Source: Thermococcus gammatolerans EJ3
GTDB taxonomy: Archaea > Methanobacteriota_B > Thermococci > Thermococcales > Thermococcaceae
Assembly (NCBI RefSeq): GCF_000022365.1
Contig: NC_012804.1
Span: 1,364,001-1,428,000, forward strand
Direction of reading: 5' to 3'
DNA: 64,000 bases
The stretch's first letter is position 1, and each line of letters opens with the position of its first letter. Shown in pieces: positions 41,467 to 50,712 of this stretch. The notes beneath the pieces are model-generated. The model made no database searches. It was not told where the DNA came from and saw nothing but the letters and a program-made list of their open reading frames with translations. A program made the position numbers and the translations under genes.

Positions 41467-42321
41467 TCATTTTTCCTCCAGCCTCTCAAGTGCCCTTTTG
41501 GCCTTCCTCTCGAAGTCCTCCTTGTCCTGGTACTCCCAGTAGTGCTCCTTTGCGGGGAACTTTCCGCTTTTGACCTCCTCGCGGTATCTCTCGAGGGCAA
41601 GCCTGATTATGCTTGATAAATCCGCGTACTTCTTGACAAAGGGCGGGACGTTCTCGTATATCCCGAGCAAATCGTGCCAAACTAAGACTTGACCGTCAAC
41701 CCACGGTCCAGAGCCTATGCCGATTGTAGGTATTGACACTTCCTCGGTCACAAGTTTTGCAACGTCCGCAAGGGTGAACTCAAGAACCACCGCAAAGGCC
41801 CCCGCCCTTTCCAGAGCCTTCGCATCGCGCAGGATTTCCTCTATCTCCTCTTCCGTCTCACCCATTAGCCTGTAACCGCCCAAACGGAGGTACCGTTGCG
41901 GCGTTAGACCGGTGTGTCCCATAACCGGAATCCCCATCCTAACGAGCTTTCTGACGAGCTTCTCGTGGTCTGCTCCACCTTCAATCTTCACCGCATCCGC
42001 TCCCGCCTGAATCAGCCTCACGGCGTTCTTAACACCCTCCTCGACGCTCACCTCGTAGCTCGAAAACGGCATGTCCGCTAGAACCAGGGCCCTCTTAACG
42101 GCTTTTGCCACTGCCCGTGTGTGGAAGACCATCTGCTCCATCGAGACGTTCAGAGTGTTCGGCTCGCCATAAACGACCATACCAAGGGAATCGCCGACGA
42201 AGACGATGTCGATTCCCGCTTTGTCAGCCAAGAGCGCCGAGGGGTAATCATAGGCCGTCACCATCGTGATTTTCTCCTTCCCCTTCATCTCGCGGATTCT
42301 CTTCGGCGTTATCTCCCTCAT
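41467..42321 (-). CDS. panB: Ketopantoate hydroxymethyltransferase
   Basis: 284 residues with PanB landmarks: [40 protein letters not shown] (metal-binding Asp), [27 protein letters not shown] and [20 protein letters not shown]. It transfers a one-carbon unit from methylene-tetrahydro(methano)pterin to ketoisovalerate on the way to pantothenate and CoA. ATG 42321 has GGTGGTGG upstream. Full length for archaea. Confidence 0.96.
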   Translation of the reverse strand: MREITPKRIREMKGKEKITMVTAYDYPSALLADKAGIDIVFVGDSLGMVVYGEPNTLNVSMEQMVFHTRAVAKAVKRALVLADMPFSSYEVSVEEGVKNAVRLIQAGADAVKIEGGADHEKLVRKLVRMGIPVMGHTGLTPQRYLRLGGYRLMGETEEEIEEILRDAKALERAGAFAVVLEFTLADVAKLVTEEVSIPTIGIGSGPWVDGQVLVWHDLLGIYENVPPFVKKYADLSSIIRLALERYREEVKSGKFPAKEHYWEYQDKEDFERKAKRALERLEEK

Positions 42322-42685
42322 ACCACCACCTTCAGAGGCTTCGACGGCGGTCTAATTAACGGTTTCGATGGTGGAGTTTATTAAGGTCTTAAAACGAAGG
42401 AGAGATTGAATGTAGAACAGGGAATCCCTTTGAATCAGTTGACACTAAGAAGAACCCTCCATCGAAGTTGGTGAAAAAGATGAGAATTTGGAGTACTTGG
42501 CCCGCAGAACACGTTAAAAGGGACAGCGTTGGAAAGGTTCGCAATCTCACGCCCGAAGGGCATATTTCAAGTGCGAACACAGACAAGGAGGTGTTAGTTA
42601 CTGCCTTCCTTCCCGTAGGAGCAATTTGGGCAGTAATGAGATTTCCGCCAGCACTTTCGTTAGAAAGGGCTGTGGGGGTGAGAGA
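42322..42685. other. 364-bp intergenic region with a doubtful 73-codon reading frame
   Basis: Holds the panB promoter (TATA-like gttttaag on the minus strand near 42387-42394). A plus-strand frame from 42468 to 42689 (start [20 protein letters not shown]) ends in an ATGA overlap with the archease start, but its codons look non-coding, its product matches nothing I know, and archease has its own ribosome-binding site (GGGGGTGAG). I see no tRNA, C/D box RNA or mobile-element end here. Confidence 0.35.
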
Positions 42686-43114
42686 ATGAGAAGGTGGGAG
42701 CACTACGAGCACACCGCCGACATAGGCGTTCGCGGTTACGGCTCAACGCTGGAGGAGGCCTTCGAGGCGGTAGCGCTGGGCCTCTTTGACGTGATGGTGG
42801 ACGTGAGGAAGGTCGAGCCGAGGGAATGTCGCGAGGTTGAGGTTGAGGAAGAGGACCTGGAGGCACTCCTGTACAGCTTCCTTGAAGAGCTCCTCGTGCT
42901 CCACGACATGGAGGGGCTGGTCTTCGGCGACGTCAGAGTCAGGATAGAGAAGACAGAGAACGGCTACCGCCTTAAAGCGAAGGCCTGTGGCGAGGTTCTC
43001 GACTACGAGAAGCACGAGCCGAAGGAGGAAGTCAAGGCAATAACCTACCACGACATGAGGATTGAGAAACTGCCGGACGGGCGCTGGATGGCGCAGTTCG
43101 TTCCCGACCTGTGA
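42686..43114 (+). CDS. Archease
   Basis: 142 residues from ATG 42686. [20 protein letters not shown] is the conserved metal-binding start (His/Asp), and [20 protein letters not shown] the end signature. Archease activates RNA ligase RtcB and also acts as chaperone for the tRNA m5C methylase encoded next to it, as shown for Pyrococcus abyssi. It lies 9 bp upstream of that methylase; rtcB is 4.3 kb downstream on the same strand. Confidence 0.95.
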   Translation: MRRWEHYEHTADIGVRGYGSTLEEAFEAVALGLFDVMVDVRKVEPRECREVEVEEEDLEALLYSFLEELLVLHDMEGLVFGDVRVRIEKTENGYRLKAKACGEVLDYEKHEPKEEVKAITYHDMRIEKLPDGRWMAQFVPDL

Positions 43115-43123
43115 GGTGATTGG

Positions 43124-44062
43124 ATGAGCGCGAGAGACGTTATTAGGGAAACCAATCCTGCATTTTACGAGCGCTACTCAAAGCTTAACGATTCGGACGA
43201 GTTCTGGGAGTTCATGGTTAGGCCACTCAGGCAGAGCATCAGGGTGAACACCCTCAAGGCCCCACTGGAGATAGTAGTTGAGAGACTCAGAGAGGAGTTC
43301 GAGCTCGAGCCGATTCCCTGGGTTCGCGAGGGGTTCTTCATTGACGTTGACAACCTCGCAAAAGTCCCGGAGCACGGCCTTGGTCTGATATTTGGTCAAG
43401 AAGCCAGCTCGATGATTCCCCCGGTGGTTCTCGAGCCGAGGCCTGGAGAGCTTGTCCTCGACATGGCTGCCGCGCCGGGCTCGAAGACCGGACAAATAGC
43501 CCAGTACATGGAGAACGATGGGTGCATAATAGCAAACGACCCCAACAGGGACAGGGCCAACGTCCTCATAGCAAACCTCAACAGGATGGGGGTTCTGATA
43601 GCGAGGGTAACGACGAGGGACGGTGCTAAATTCGCGCGCTTCGAAAACACTTTCGACAGGGTTCTATTGGATGCACCATGCTCCTCAGTCGGAATGATAC
43701 GAAAGAGCTGGCGCTTCCTGAGGGAGTGGCGTGAGAAGGCCGTCGTCAAGTACATGAACATCCAGAAGAGGCTCATCTTGGCCGGTTACAAAGCGCTCAA
43801 GCCAGGGGGAGTTATGGTTTACTCAACCTGTACCATAGACCCGCTTGAGAACGAGGAGGTCGTTGACTACCTCCTGAGGAAGACCGACGCGAGGCTGGAG
43901 CGCATAAAGTTACCCGTGAAGACGAGCGAGCCCGTCCTTGAGTGGGAGGGGAAGACCTACTCTGACGAGCTGAAAAAGGCTCTGCGCATACACCCGAACG
44001 ACAACGACACCGAGGCGTTCTTCATAGCGAAGATAGTCAAGCCGGGTGATGCCTATGAGTGA
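43124..44062 (+). CDS. tRNA (cytosine-5) methyltransferase, Trm4-like
   Basis: 312 residues: the RVNTLK element (SIRVNTLKAPLEIVVERL), SAM motif LDMAAAPGSKTGQIAQYME, motif IV LLDAPCSSVGMIRKSW and motif VI VYSTCTIDPLENEEVV. Both Cys (PC and TC) needed for m5C formation and release are present. Its place after archease equals the P. abyssi arrangement where the enzyme methylates several tRNA cytosines. Overlaps the PUA-like gene by 8 bases. Confidence 0.93.
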   Translation: MSARDVIRETNPAFYERYSKLNDSDEFWEFMVRPLRQSIRVNTLKAPLEIVVERLREEFELEPIPWVREGFFIDVDNLAKVPEHGLGLIFGQEASSMIPPVVLEPRPGELVLDMAAAPGSKTGQIAQYMENDGCIIANDPNRDRANVLIANLNRMGVLIARVTTRDGAKFARFENTFDRVLLDAPCSSVGMIRKSWRFLREWREKAVVKYMNIQKRLILAGYKALKPGGVMVYSTCTIDPLENEEVVDYLLRKTDARLERIKLPVKTSEPVLEWEGKTYSDELKKALRIHPNDNDTEAFFIAKIVKPGDAYE

Positions 44063-44510
44063 TGGAAAGGGAAATCCCAGAAACGAGATCGGCAAGACCA
44101 GTGATGCCGAGCTCGTCAAGAGGCTCCTTATGGAGAACTACGGCTATGCGCCTGACCTAATCTACGAGATAAGGGGCAACCACCAGAAGGTCTACGCCTA
44201 CAAGCCCTGTGAACTCAAGATAAGCGACACCGGCAGGAGGGGAGTCTACTTCGGCAGGATAGAGAGCGACGGAATAAGGCTGACGATTGAAGGTGCCTTC
44301 CTCGTTGGACCAAAGGCAACGAAGAACGTCGTTGAGCTGGACGACGAGAGGGCGAGGCGCTACTTGGCCGGGGAGAGCGTGGAAGTTGACGTGCCGGACG
44401 GCTGGGTGCTCCTCAAATGGCGCTCCTACTACCTCGGCTCGGCCAAGGCCAAAGCTGGAAGGCTGCTCAACTACGTGCCAAAGGAGAGAAGACTAAGGAT
44501 TGGGAGGTAG
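44055..44510 (+). CDS. PUA-like RNA-binding protein coupled to the tRNA methylase
   Basis: 151 residues from ATG 44055 (GGTGAT upstream; a GTG at 44046 is in frame). The sequence ends DGWVLLKWRSYYLGSAKAKA and RLLNYVPKERRLRIGR, the pattern of the C-terminal PUA-like domain of NOL1/NOP2/sun rRNA methylases (RsmF type). Here it is a separate gene overlapping the end of trm4, so it may supply RNA binding in trans. Cytoplasmic. Confidence 0.75.
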   Translation: MSDGKGNPRNEIGKTSDAELVKRLLMENYGYAPDLIYEIRGNHQKVYAYKPCELKISDTGRRGVYFGRIESDGIRLTIEGAFLVGPKATKNVVELDDERARRYLAGESVEVDVPDGWVLLKWRSYYLGSAKAKAGRLLNYVPKERRLRIGR

Positions 44511-44669
44511 GGGGCACTACCCTAAGATTGCTTTTCCTCTTTTCCTAGGGCTTGTTACGGCAGTTAAACAACCGAAAGCTTTAACGTGTAAAAATTCTAT
44601 TATTGTGGACTGACATAACTAAGGATGAAAGTAGGTTTGAGGTTGGCTCAACTTATAGGAGGCAAAAGG

Positions 44670-47246
44670 ATGAAGAGGCTCATCGCGGTGGTGTGGATTG
44701 CCCTGCTCTTGGGGTTTTTGGTGGTTACGCTGAAAATGGCAAAGGCCGAAGATGCAAAGTGGTGGGCGAAAACTTACAGAGGGAAGGCTTACGCGATTGC
44801 TGTTGCTCCAAATGGTGACGTAATAGTTACAGGCTACACTTACAGCTTCGGCGCGGGTAAGAGTGATGTTTGGGTTCTTAGGCTTGAGAAGAATGGCAAT
44901 GTTAAATGGCAGAAGACTTACGGCGGAAGTGACTTAGATAAGGCTACCGCGGTTGCCGTTGCCCTAAATGGGGATATCATAATAGCGGGCTCCACTGAAA
45001 GCTTTGGCGCGGGTAGAAGAGACATTTGGGTTCTTCGTTTGGATGGGGAGGGGGATGTTAAATGGCAAAAAACTTACGGTGGGCGTATCTATGATGACGC
45101 TCATGCGGTTGCAGTTGCTCCGAACGGGGATATCATTGTTCTAGGCTCCACTGAAAGCTTTGGCGCTCCATATCATTCAGACGTTTGGATTCTCAGGCTT
45201 GATGCTAATGGAAACGTTAAATGGCAAAAAACTTACGGCGGGAGTGATTATGATTGGGCTTACGCGGTTGCCATTGCCCCAAACGGGGATATTATTGCCG
45301 CAGGCGGCACTGAACGCTTTGCCGCTGGTATAGTGGATGTTTGGATTCTTCGTTTGGATGAGAACGGTAATGTCAAGTGGCAAAAAACGTACGGTGGGAA
45401 TAGTTATGACAAGGCTACCGCGGTTGCCGTTGTAGAAAACGAGGATATTATTGTCGCAGGGTATTATGGGGCCACAGATTTTCAGGGCGCTGGAGCTGAT
45501 GTTTGGATTCTTCGTTTGGATGAGAACGGTAATGTCAAGTGGCAAACGACTTATGGAGGGCATTACAGGGATAATGCTTACGCTATCGCTGTTACTCCAA
45601 ACGAGGATTTGATAGTAGCAGGCTGCACTGAAAGCTTTGGCACTGGAAATTATGACGCTTGGATTCTCAGGCTTGATAGCAAGGGTAACGTTAAGTGGCA
45701 AAAAACGTACGGCGGAAGTGACGATGATAGCGCTCATAGAGTCGTGGTTGCTCCGAACGGGGATATCATTGTTCTAGGCTCCACTGAAAGCTTTGGCACT
45801 GGATATTATGACACTTGGATTCTCCGTCTTCCGTCGGATGGTAATCTACCCAAGTGCGACTTCTGCGGGGATTCAAATGCCAAAATTAGCGTTCCAGACA
45901 TAAAAGTGGGCAATTTCAGTGTGACTATTATGAATACGAACGCGACCGTGCAAACAACCAACGTTTATCCTCACTCCTCGGAGGATATCGGGGTGGAGAC
46001 ACAATACATTTCCGTTGGAACTATCAGCGTCACCACGAACCCCTCTGGTGCGAAGGTTTACGTTAACGGAACATACATCGGAGCAACTCCCCTTACTACG
46101 AACTTATCAGTAGGAACCTACGAGATTACACTTAAAATGAAGAATTACAAGAATTACACAACGACTGTAGCAATAAACCCTAATGAGGAAGTGGAACTCA
46201 ACGTGATCCTAACACCCTTGCCAGCCCATTTAACACTCAACTCAACCCCCTCCGGGGTTGAGATTTATGTTAACGGCACTTATAGGGGAGAAACTCCGGT
46301 GACCTTGAAGCTTTCTCCAGGCACGTACACTGTAAAATTCATCAAAGACGAGTATGAGAACTACACCATGAGCGTTACCCTTTCGGCAGGAGAGGCCAAG
46401 AATATCTCTGTGACACTAAATCTTGCCTACGGTTACCTAAGCATTGAATCCTCACCTTCCAAAGCTGAAGTTTACGTTGATGATAATTACATTGGCAAGA
46501 CACCAATTGACCAATATAAACTATCTACTGGTGTGCATGAGGTCAAGGTGGAGAAGAGTAATTATAACTCCCTCACAAAGATGGTTACACTAAACTCCAG
46601 CGAGAAAACGAAACTCAATGTGATCCTAACGCCATTACCAGCGCATTTAATGGTTAACTCAAACCCCTCTGGAGCGGTGGTCTACATTAATGGAACCTAC
46701 AAAGGAAAGACTCCGTTGACTTCGGAGCTTGAACCTAATACTTACAACCTGAGGGTTTCGAAAGAAGGTTATGCAAATTACACTACAACAGTAATCATTA
46801 ACCCGGGAGAGAATAAAACCATAAACGTCGAGTTGGAGCCAATGATCGCCCACATTGAAGTTTCCTCGGATCCAGCCGGCGCGAAAGTTTACGTTAACGG
46901 GACTTATAAGGGAACGACCCCATTGACTTTGGAGCTTGGATCTGGGTCCTATAAAGTAAGGGCGACCAAGGAGGGTTATGAGGATTACGTGATAACAGTT
47001 GAGTTGAAGGCTGGTGAGTCCAAAGAAATCACGGCTCAATTAAAAGAAAAATCCACAACTACGACAACCACAACAACGGTCGCTACTTCTACGTCGGCCG
47101 GCGAGACTACAACGACAGCCACGTCGAACGGTAGTGGAACGACTAAAACAACCTCTCCAAAGGAAGGTGGTGGAATATGCGGACCGGCACTGGTTATTGC
47201 CCTAGCCTTAGTTCCCATCCTCCACAGAAAACGCAAACACAGGTAA
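44670..47246 (+). CDS. Cell-surface protein: beta-propeller, five PEGA domains, CGP-CTERM anchor
   Basis: 858 residues from ATG 44670 (GGAGG upstream). Signal peptide RLIAVVWIALLLGFLVVTL; seven propeller blades repeating NGNVKWQKTYGGSDxD and VAPNGDIIVxGSTESFGAG (about residues 35-400); a linker with CDFCGDSN; five PEGA repeats (SGAKVYVNGTYIGATPLT and variants, residues about 460-790); a Thr-rich stretch; and GGGICGPALVIALALVPILH, the Thermococcales CGP-CTERM sorting signal. Many Asn-Gly-Thr sequons in the PEGA part suggest N-glycosylation. It should be anchored outside the cell; ligand unknown. A short hairpin plus T run follows. Confidence 0.88.
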   Translation: MKRLIAVVWIALLLGFLVVTLKMAKAEDAKWWAKTYRGKAYAIAVAPNGDVIVTGYTYSFGAGKSDVWVLRLEKNGNVKWQKTYGGSDLDKATAVAVALNGDIIIAGSTESFGAGRRDIWVLRLDGEGDVKWQKTYGGRIYDDAHAVAVAPNGDIIVLGSTESFGAPYHSDVWILRLDANGNVKWQKTYGGSDYDWAYAVAIAPNGDIIAAGGTERFAAGIVDVWILRLDENGNVKWQKTYGGNSYDKATAVAVVENEDIIVAGYYGATDFQGAGADVWILRLDENGNVKWQTTYGGHYRDNAYAIAVTPNEDLIVAGCTESFGTGNYDAWILRLDSKGNVKWQKTYGGSDDDSAHRVVVAPNGDIIVLGSTESFGTGYYDTWILRLPSDGNLPKCDFCGDSNAKISVPDIKVGNFSVTIMNTNATVQTTNVYPHSSEDIGVETQYISVGTISVTTNPSGAKVYVNGTYIGATPLTTNLSVGTYEITLKMKNYKNYTTTVAINPNEEVELNVILTPLPAHLTLNSTPSGVEIYVNGTYRGETPVTLKLSPGTYTVKFIKDEYENYTMSVTLSAGEAKNISVTLNLAYGYLSIESSPSKAEVYVDDNYIGKTPIDQYKLSTGVHEVKVEKSNYNSLTKMVTLNSSEKTKLNVILTPLPAHLMVNSNPSGAVVYINGTYKGKTPLTSELEPNTYNLRVSKEGYANYTTTVIINPGENKTINVELEPMIAHIEVSSDPAGAKVYVNGTYKGTTPLTLELGSGSYKVRATKEGYEDYVITVELKAGESKEITAQLKEKSTTTTTTTTVATSTSAGETTTTATSNGSGTTKTTSPKEGGGICGPALVIALALVPILHRKRKHR

Positions 47247-47318
47247 AAACCCTTGAAACTCCATGAATCCCTGACGAAGAACTTCCTCCCTCACGTTTTC
47301 TCCCTTTTCCTTTCCCAT

Positions 47319-47351
47319 GTGTCTCGATATTGAGGGTATGAGACACTTTTT
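47319..47351 (+). terminator. Hairpin followed by T5 after the surface-protein gene
   Basis: GTGTCTC (47319-47325) pairs exactly with GAGACAC (47340-47346), followed at once by five T. Archaeal RNA polymerase stops mainly at oligo-T, so this could end transcription before the rtcB promoter (gtttaaaat, about 47396-47404). Confidence 0.45.
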
Positions 47352-47436
47352 GGTGAATGCGGGTATACTCTTACTTGGGTCGTAGCCTCCGTAAGTTTAA
47401 AATAACTTTAGGCCCACCTAAAGAGGGGGTGAGGGA

Positions 47437-48876
47437 ATGGTTCCGCTGAAGAGGATTGACAAAATCCGCTGGGAGATTCCCAAGTTCGACAGGAGGATGC
47501 GCGTTCCGGGCAGGGTTTACGCTGACGACCAGCTCATCGAGAAGATGCGTCAGGACAGGACTCTGGAGCAGGCCGCCAACGTCGCCATGCTCCCGGGCAT
47601 CTACAAGTACTCAATCGTCATGCCTGATGGACACCAGGGCTACGGCTTCCCGATTGGAGGCGTCGCGGCCTTTGACGTGAAGGAGGGCGTCATAAGCCCC
47701 GGAGGCGTCGGATACGACATTAACTGCGGCGTCAGACTGATTAGAACGAATTTAACGGAAAAAGAAGTCAGACCACGCATCAAGGAGCTCGTTGACACGC
47801 TCTTCAAAAACGTCCCGAGCGGACTTGGAAGCAAGGGAAGGGTGAGGCTCCACTGGACCCAGCTCGACGACGTCTTAGCGAACGGCGCCAAGTGGGCTGT
47901 TGACAACGGCTACGGCTGGAAGGAGGATTTGGAGCACCTTGAGGAAGGCGGAAGGATGGAAGGGGCCGACCCGAACGCCGTCAGCCAGAGGGCGAAGCAG
48001 AGGGGAGCGCCACAGCTCGGCTCCCTCGGTTCCGGAAACCACTTCCTCGAGGTCCAGGTCGTCGATAAGATATTCGATGAGGAGATAGCCAAGGCGTACG
48101 GCCTCTTCGAGGGGCAGGTTGTGGTAATGGTTCACACCGGTTCGCGCGGTCTCGGCCATCAGGTGGCGAGCGACTACCTCAGGATAATGGAGAAGGCCAA
48201 CAGGAAGTATGGAATCCCCTGGCCCGACCGCGAGCTGGTGAGCGTTCCCTTCCAGAGCGAAGAAGGCCAGAGGTACTTCAGCGCGATGAAAGCTGCCGCG
48301 AACTTCGCCTGGGCCAACAGACAGATGATAACCCACTGGGTCAGGGAGAGCTTTGAGGAGGTCTTCAAGAGGAAAGCAGAGGACATGGAGATGCACATCG
48401 TCTACGACGTGGCCCACAACATAGCGAAGGTTGAGGAGCACGAAGTTGATGGAAAGAAGGTCAAGGTCGTCGTCCACAGGAAGGGAGCGACGAGGGCCTT
48501 CCCTGCAGGCCACCCGGACGTGCCGAGAGCCTACCGCGACGTCGGCCAGCCCGTCCTTATTCCGGGCTCGATGGGAACGGCGAGCTACATTCTGGCCGGA
48601 GCAGAGGGTTCAATGAAGGAAACCTTCGGTTCGAGCTGTCACGGCGCCGGAAGGCTCCTAAGCAGAAAAGCCGCAACGAGGAGGTACCGCGGTGACAGAC
48701 TGAGAAGCGAGCTCCTTCAGAGGGGGATCTACGTCCGCGCGGCCTCGCTCCGCGTTGTGGCCGAAGAAGCTCCCGGAGCCTACAAGAGCGTCGATAACGT
48801 CGTCAACGTCGTCCACCAGGCTGGCATAGCAAAGCTCGTCGCGAGGATGCGCCCGATGGGCGTCGCCAAGGGCTGA
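47437..48876 (+). CDS. rtcB: RNA-splicing ligase RtcB, intein-free
   Basis: 479 residues. Metal ligands are in [11 protein letters not shown] (Asp, Cys), GSGNHFLE (His), VMVHTGSRG (His) and VYDVAHN (His); the His that becomes guanylated is in [12 protein letters not shown]. It joins tRNA halves with a 2',3'-cyclic phosphate using GTP and Mn(2+), with archease as activator. Relatives such as P. horikoshii have an intein in this gene; none here. Preceded by TATA gtttaaaat and GGGGGTGAG; followed by T-rich sequence (48883-48907). Confidence 0.96.
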   Translation: MVPLKRIDKIRWEIPKFDRRMRVPGRVYADDQLIEKMRQDRTLEQAANVAMLPGIYKYSIVMPDGHQGYGFPIGGVAAFDVKEGVISPGGVGYDINCGVRLIRTNLTEKEVRPRIKELVDTLFKNVPSGLGSKGRVRLHWTQLDDVLANGAKWAVDNGYGWKEDLEHLEEGGRMEGADPNAVSQRAKQRGAPQLGSLGSGNHFLEVQVVDKIFDEEIAKAYGLFEGQVVVMVHTGSRGLGHQVASDYLRIMEKANRKYGIPWPDRELVSVPFQSEEGQRYFSAMKAAANFAWANRQMITHWVRESFEEVFKRKAEDMEMHIVYDVAHNIAKVEEHEVDGKKVKVVVHRKGATRAFPAGHPDVPRAYRDVGQPVLIPGSMGTASYILAGAEGSMKETFGSSCHGAGRLLSRKAATRRYRGDRLRSELLQRGIYVRAASLRVVAEEAPGAYKSVDNVVNVVHQAGIAKLVARMRPMGVAKG

Positions 48877-48924
48877 TGCCTTCGGTCTTCTTTTGATTTT
48901 GTTTTTGAGTGAAGTCAGCAGTTC

Positions 48925-49182
48925 TTAAACTTGAAAAAACTCGAATTTCGTTCTTTTCCAGTCCCTGCAAAAAGTTATTGCGACAATATGCTTGTCCTCC
49001 ATTGTAAACTCTAAATAGTGCCATTTTTCTAATATTTTTTCTTTTGGGATGCCGTATCTTTTGCTTAATTCTTCGAGTTTCTTTTCGTACTCTTCTCGCT
49101 CGTTTCTCTCGTCCGCTTTTTCTTCTTCCCTCCGAAGATGAACATCCCTGCCAACGGCAAAAGCGACAAGGACATCACCCAT
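48925..49182 (-). CDS. Short protein, probable frameshifted N-terminal paralogue of the 51749 gene
   Basis: 85 codons if read from the ATG at 49182. The DNA before and around the start is very similar to that of the gene at 51749, but there the frame is another: a TTG at 49169 preceded by GGGTGAT would give LSLLPLAGMFIFGGKKKK, matching MSLLPLSGMFIFGGKKKKK. That frame meets the present one only if the A5 run (49117-49121, minus strand) had one more A. The rest (EEYEKKLEELSKRYGIPKEK) resembles VFQELAKKYDLPVEI of the paralogue. No homology is seen after about residue 60. Probably a truncated relic. Confidence 0.45.
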   Translation of the reverse strand: MGDVLVAFAVGRDVHLRREEEKADERNEREEYEKKLEELSKRYGIPKEKILEKWHYLEFTMEDKHIVAITFCRDWKRTKFEFFQV

Positions 49183-49219
49183 CAAACTTCGCCTTCATGG
49201 GAGATAAGCCTTTCGAAGC

Positions 49220-50068
49220 TTAAAGGCCGGCACTGGCTATCTCCTCAAGCTCCCTCAGCCGCCTCTGGAAGAGCCTCTCCTCGAAGACCCCAAAGCCCAC
49301 GTAGTTGGAGATTATCGCCTGGATATCGTTCTTGTACGGGCTGTCTTCGAGAACCCGATAAATGGCGGTTGGCCTGTAGGCCTTAACGCGGTAGAGCTCC
49401 CTCAGGACGTCCCTCCTCAGGTAGAATCCCTCGCCGCGCCACCTGTCTCGTCTCCTGTAAAACCCCATAACGAGGGAGTAAACGTCAACCACGTCCTTCC
49501 AGTGCTTTGCTCGCTTGTCGTCGGGATAGTCTGTGATGTTTGTGTAGATGTCGAACTTCAAAGCTAAAATCGCCTCTGGAAAGGCTACGTCGAGCTTTCC
49601 GTCCGCTATTGGAGTGCCCTCGAAGTCATTCACGGCAAAGTGAACCCTGGAATGGTAGCGGTTCGCGAAGAGTGGCGATGCAAAGGGCGTATCAAAGCTA
49701 AGCCCCGACGGCCTCTCGTCGAAGAGAAAGTCCACCTTCACTTCCTCTCTGACGATGAAGTCTTCAACCGGCTTCACGAACCTAAAGCCGGCGCTTTGAA
49801 AGCCGAGGTTTTCCATGACCTCCCTGATTTCGTCGAAGCTCTCCGCTTTCGCAAGGAAATCTATGTCAATGGACGGAACTCCGCGGTAGCCGAGAAAGTT
49901 GTCCACCCAGTAGTAAACGCCCCATCCACCAACGAGAACCACCTTTCCCTTCAGCTCCCGGGCGATGTCAAACATTGCCCCAATGGATTCCCTAATGACC
50001 CTGTTTCCGTAGCTCCTCGAATCGTACATCTCGATGGCGATATCGCTGGAGAGCTCAAGCCTCCTCAT
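49220..50068 (-). CDS. AbiEii-like nucleotidyltransferase toxin
   Basis: 282 residues from ATG 50068, with GGGTGGGAAAG upstream. VVLVGGWGVYYWV and SIDIDFLAKAESFDEI are the Gly-Gly and DxD elements of the DNA-polymerase-beta-like nucleotidyltransferase fold in AbiEii/Sav1826 toxins; EVKVDFLFDE holds the third acid and ILALKFDIYTNITDYPDDKR a KxxD/HxxD-type helix. Its start lies inside the upstream gene (14-bp overlap), the usual order antitoxin then toxin. Family members block growth by modifying tRNA or similar targets. Activity here is inferred. Confidence 0.75.
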   Translation of the reverse strand: MRRLELSSDIAIEMYDSRSYGNRVIRESIGAMFDIARELKGKVVLVGGWGVYYWVDNFLGYRGVPSIDIDFLAKAESFDEIREVMENLGFQSAGFRFVKPVEDFIVREEVKVDFLFDERPSGLSFDTPFASPLFANRYHSRVHFAVNDFEGTPIADGKLDVAFPEAILALKFDIYTNITDYPDDKRAKHWKDVVDVYSLVMGFYRRRDRWRGEGFYLRRDVLRELYRVKAYRPTAIYRVLEDSPYKNDIQAIISNYVGFGVFEERLFQRRLRELEEIASAGL

Positions 50069-50654
50069 CTTTCCCACCCTTGATGATGGAAACCACGGTT
50101 TCAAAAACGTCATTAAATAGCCTTGCGTACATCCCCTGAACGAGAGTATCTGCCACAATCATCCCCCAGCTCGGGATGTAGTAGCCGCTGAGCTCCTTTC
50201 GGATTCTGAAGTAGAACTCGTCGTAGATGTAGAGCTTGAAGGGGTAGCCGTTGGGGTCTTTGAGCTCCATGACCTCCTCAAACCTATCGGCGGTCGTGTA
50301 GAGGATTCCGCCCGCGGGGCTGATTATCTTACCGAGGAGCCAGAGCGCGGAGTTTCCGGAGAAGAGCACGAGCTCCCTGAGGTCGTAGTCCGGGATGAGC
50401 TTAACAGTCGCGTAGCCAAGGGAGCCCAATATTCTCTCCTTGTCCCCGGCCCATTTGAAGAGAAAGCCCTTCCTGTCAAGAAAGACGACCCTTCCCCCGA
50501 CGACCGTTACGTAGCCCTCCCTCACGAGAGACCTCACGACCTGGTAGGTGTAGGTGTAGTTCAGCCCCGTTATTCGGGCAATCTCGGGTATTCGAAGCCC
50601 CTCTCGGTCAAACATCACGCTGTATATCTTCTCCCTCGACACTGGCGGTCTCAT
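50055..50654 (-). CDS. AbiEi-like winged-helix antitoxin/regulator
   Basis: 199 residues from ATG 50654 (GTG 50663 also possible). A winged-helix domain at the N-terminus (SVMFDREGLRIPEIARITGL, YTYQVVRSLVREGYVTVV) is followed by an alpha/beta domain as in AbiEi antitoxins. Its promoter (TATA ctttttaaag, 50684-50693) is bracketed by two pairs of ATTAGC/GCTAAT half-sites, fitting autorepression. Paired with the nucleotidyltransferase gene just downstream. Confidence 0.72.
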   Translation of the reverse strand: MRPPVSREKIYSVMFDREGLRIPEIARITGLNYTYTYQVVRSLVREGYVTVVGGRVVFLDRKGFLFKWAGDKERILGSLGYATVKLIPDYDLRELVLFSGNSALWLLGKIISPAGGILYTTADRFEEVMELKDPNGYPFKLYIYDEFYFRIRKELSGYYIPSWGMIVADTLVQGMYARLFNDVFETVVSIIKGGKDEEA

Positions 50655-50663
50655 GGGAACCAC

Positions 50664-50712
50664 ATTAGCAATATTAGTAAAACCTTTTTAAAGATTTGCT
50701 AATTTCGCTAAT
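50664..50712. promoter_or_regulatory. Operator/promoter of the AbiE-like pair: phased inverted half-sites around a TATA box
   Basis: ATTAGC (50664) and ATTAGT (50673) on one side and GCTAAT (50698) and GCTAAT (50707) on the other, each pair spaced 9 bp start to start and inverted relative to the other pair. Between them lies the palindromic TATA element CTTTTTAAAG. Binding of a dimeric winged-helix protein here would block TBP/TFB. Confidence 0.7.

Noticed and set aside
42468-42689. 73-codon frame before archease
   Set aside because: Only the ATGA overlap supports it; codon use and sequence do not look like a protein and archease has its own ribosome-binding site.
44850-45840. Tandem DNA repeats as a mobile or satellite element
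   Set aside because: They encode the propeller blades (NGNVKWQKTYGG) of the surface protein and keep its reading frame.
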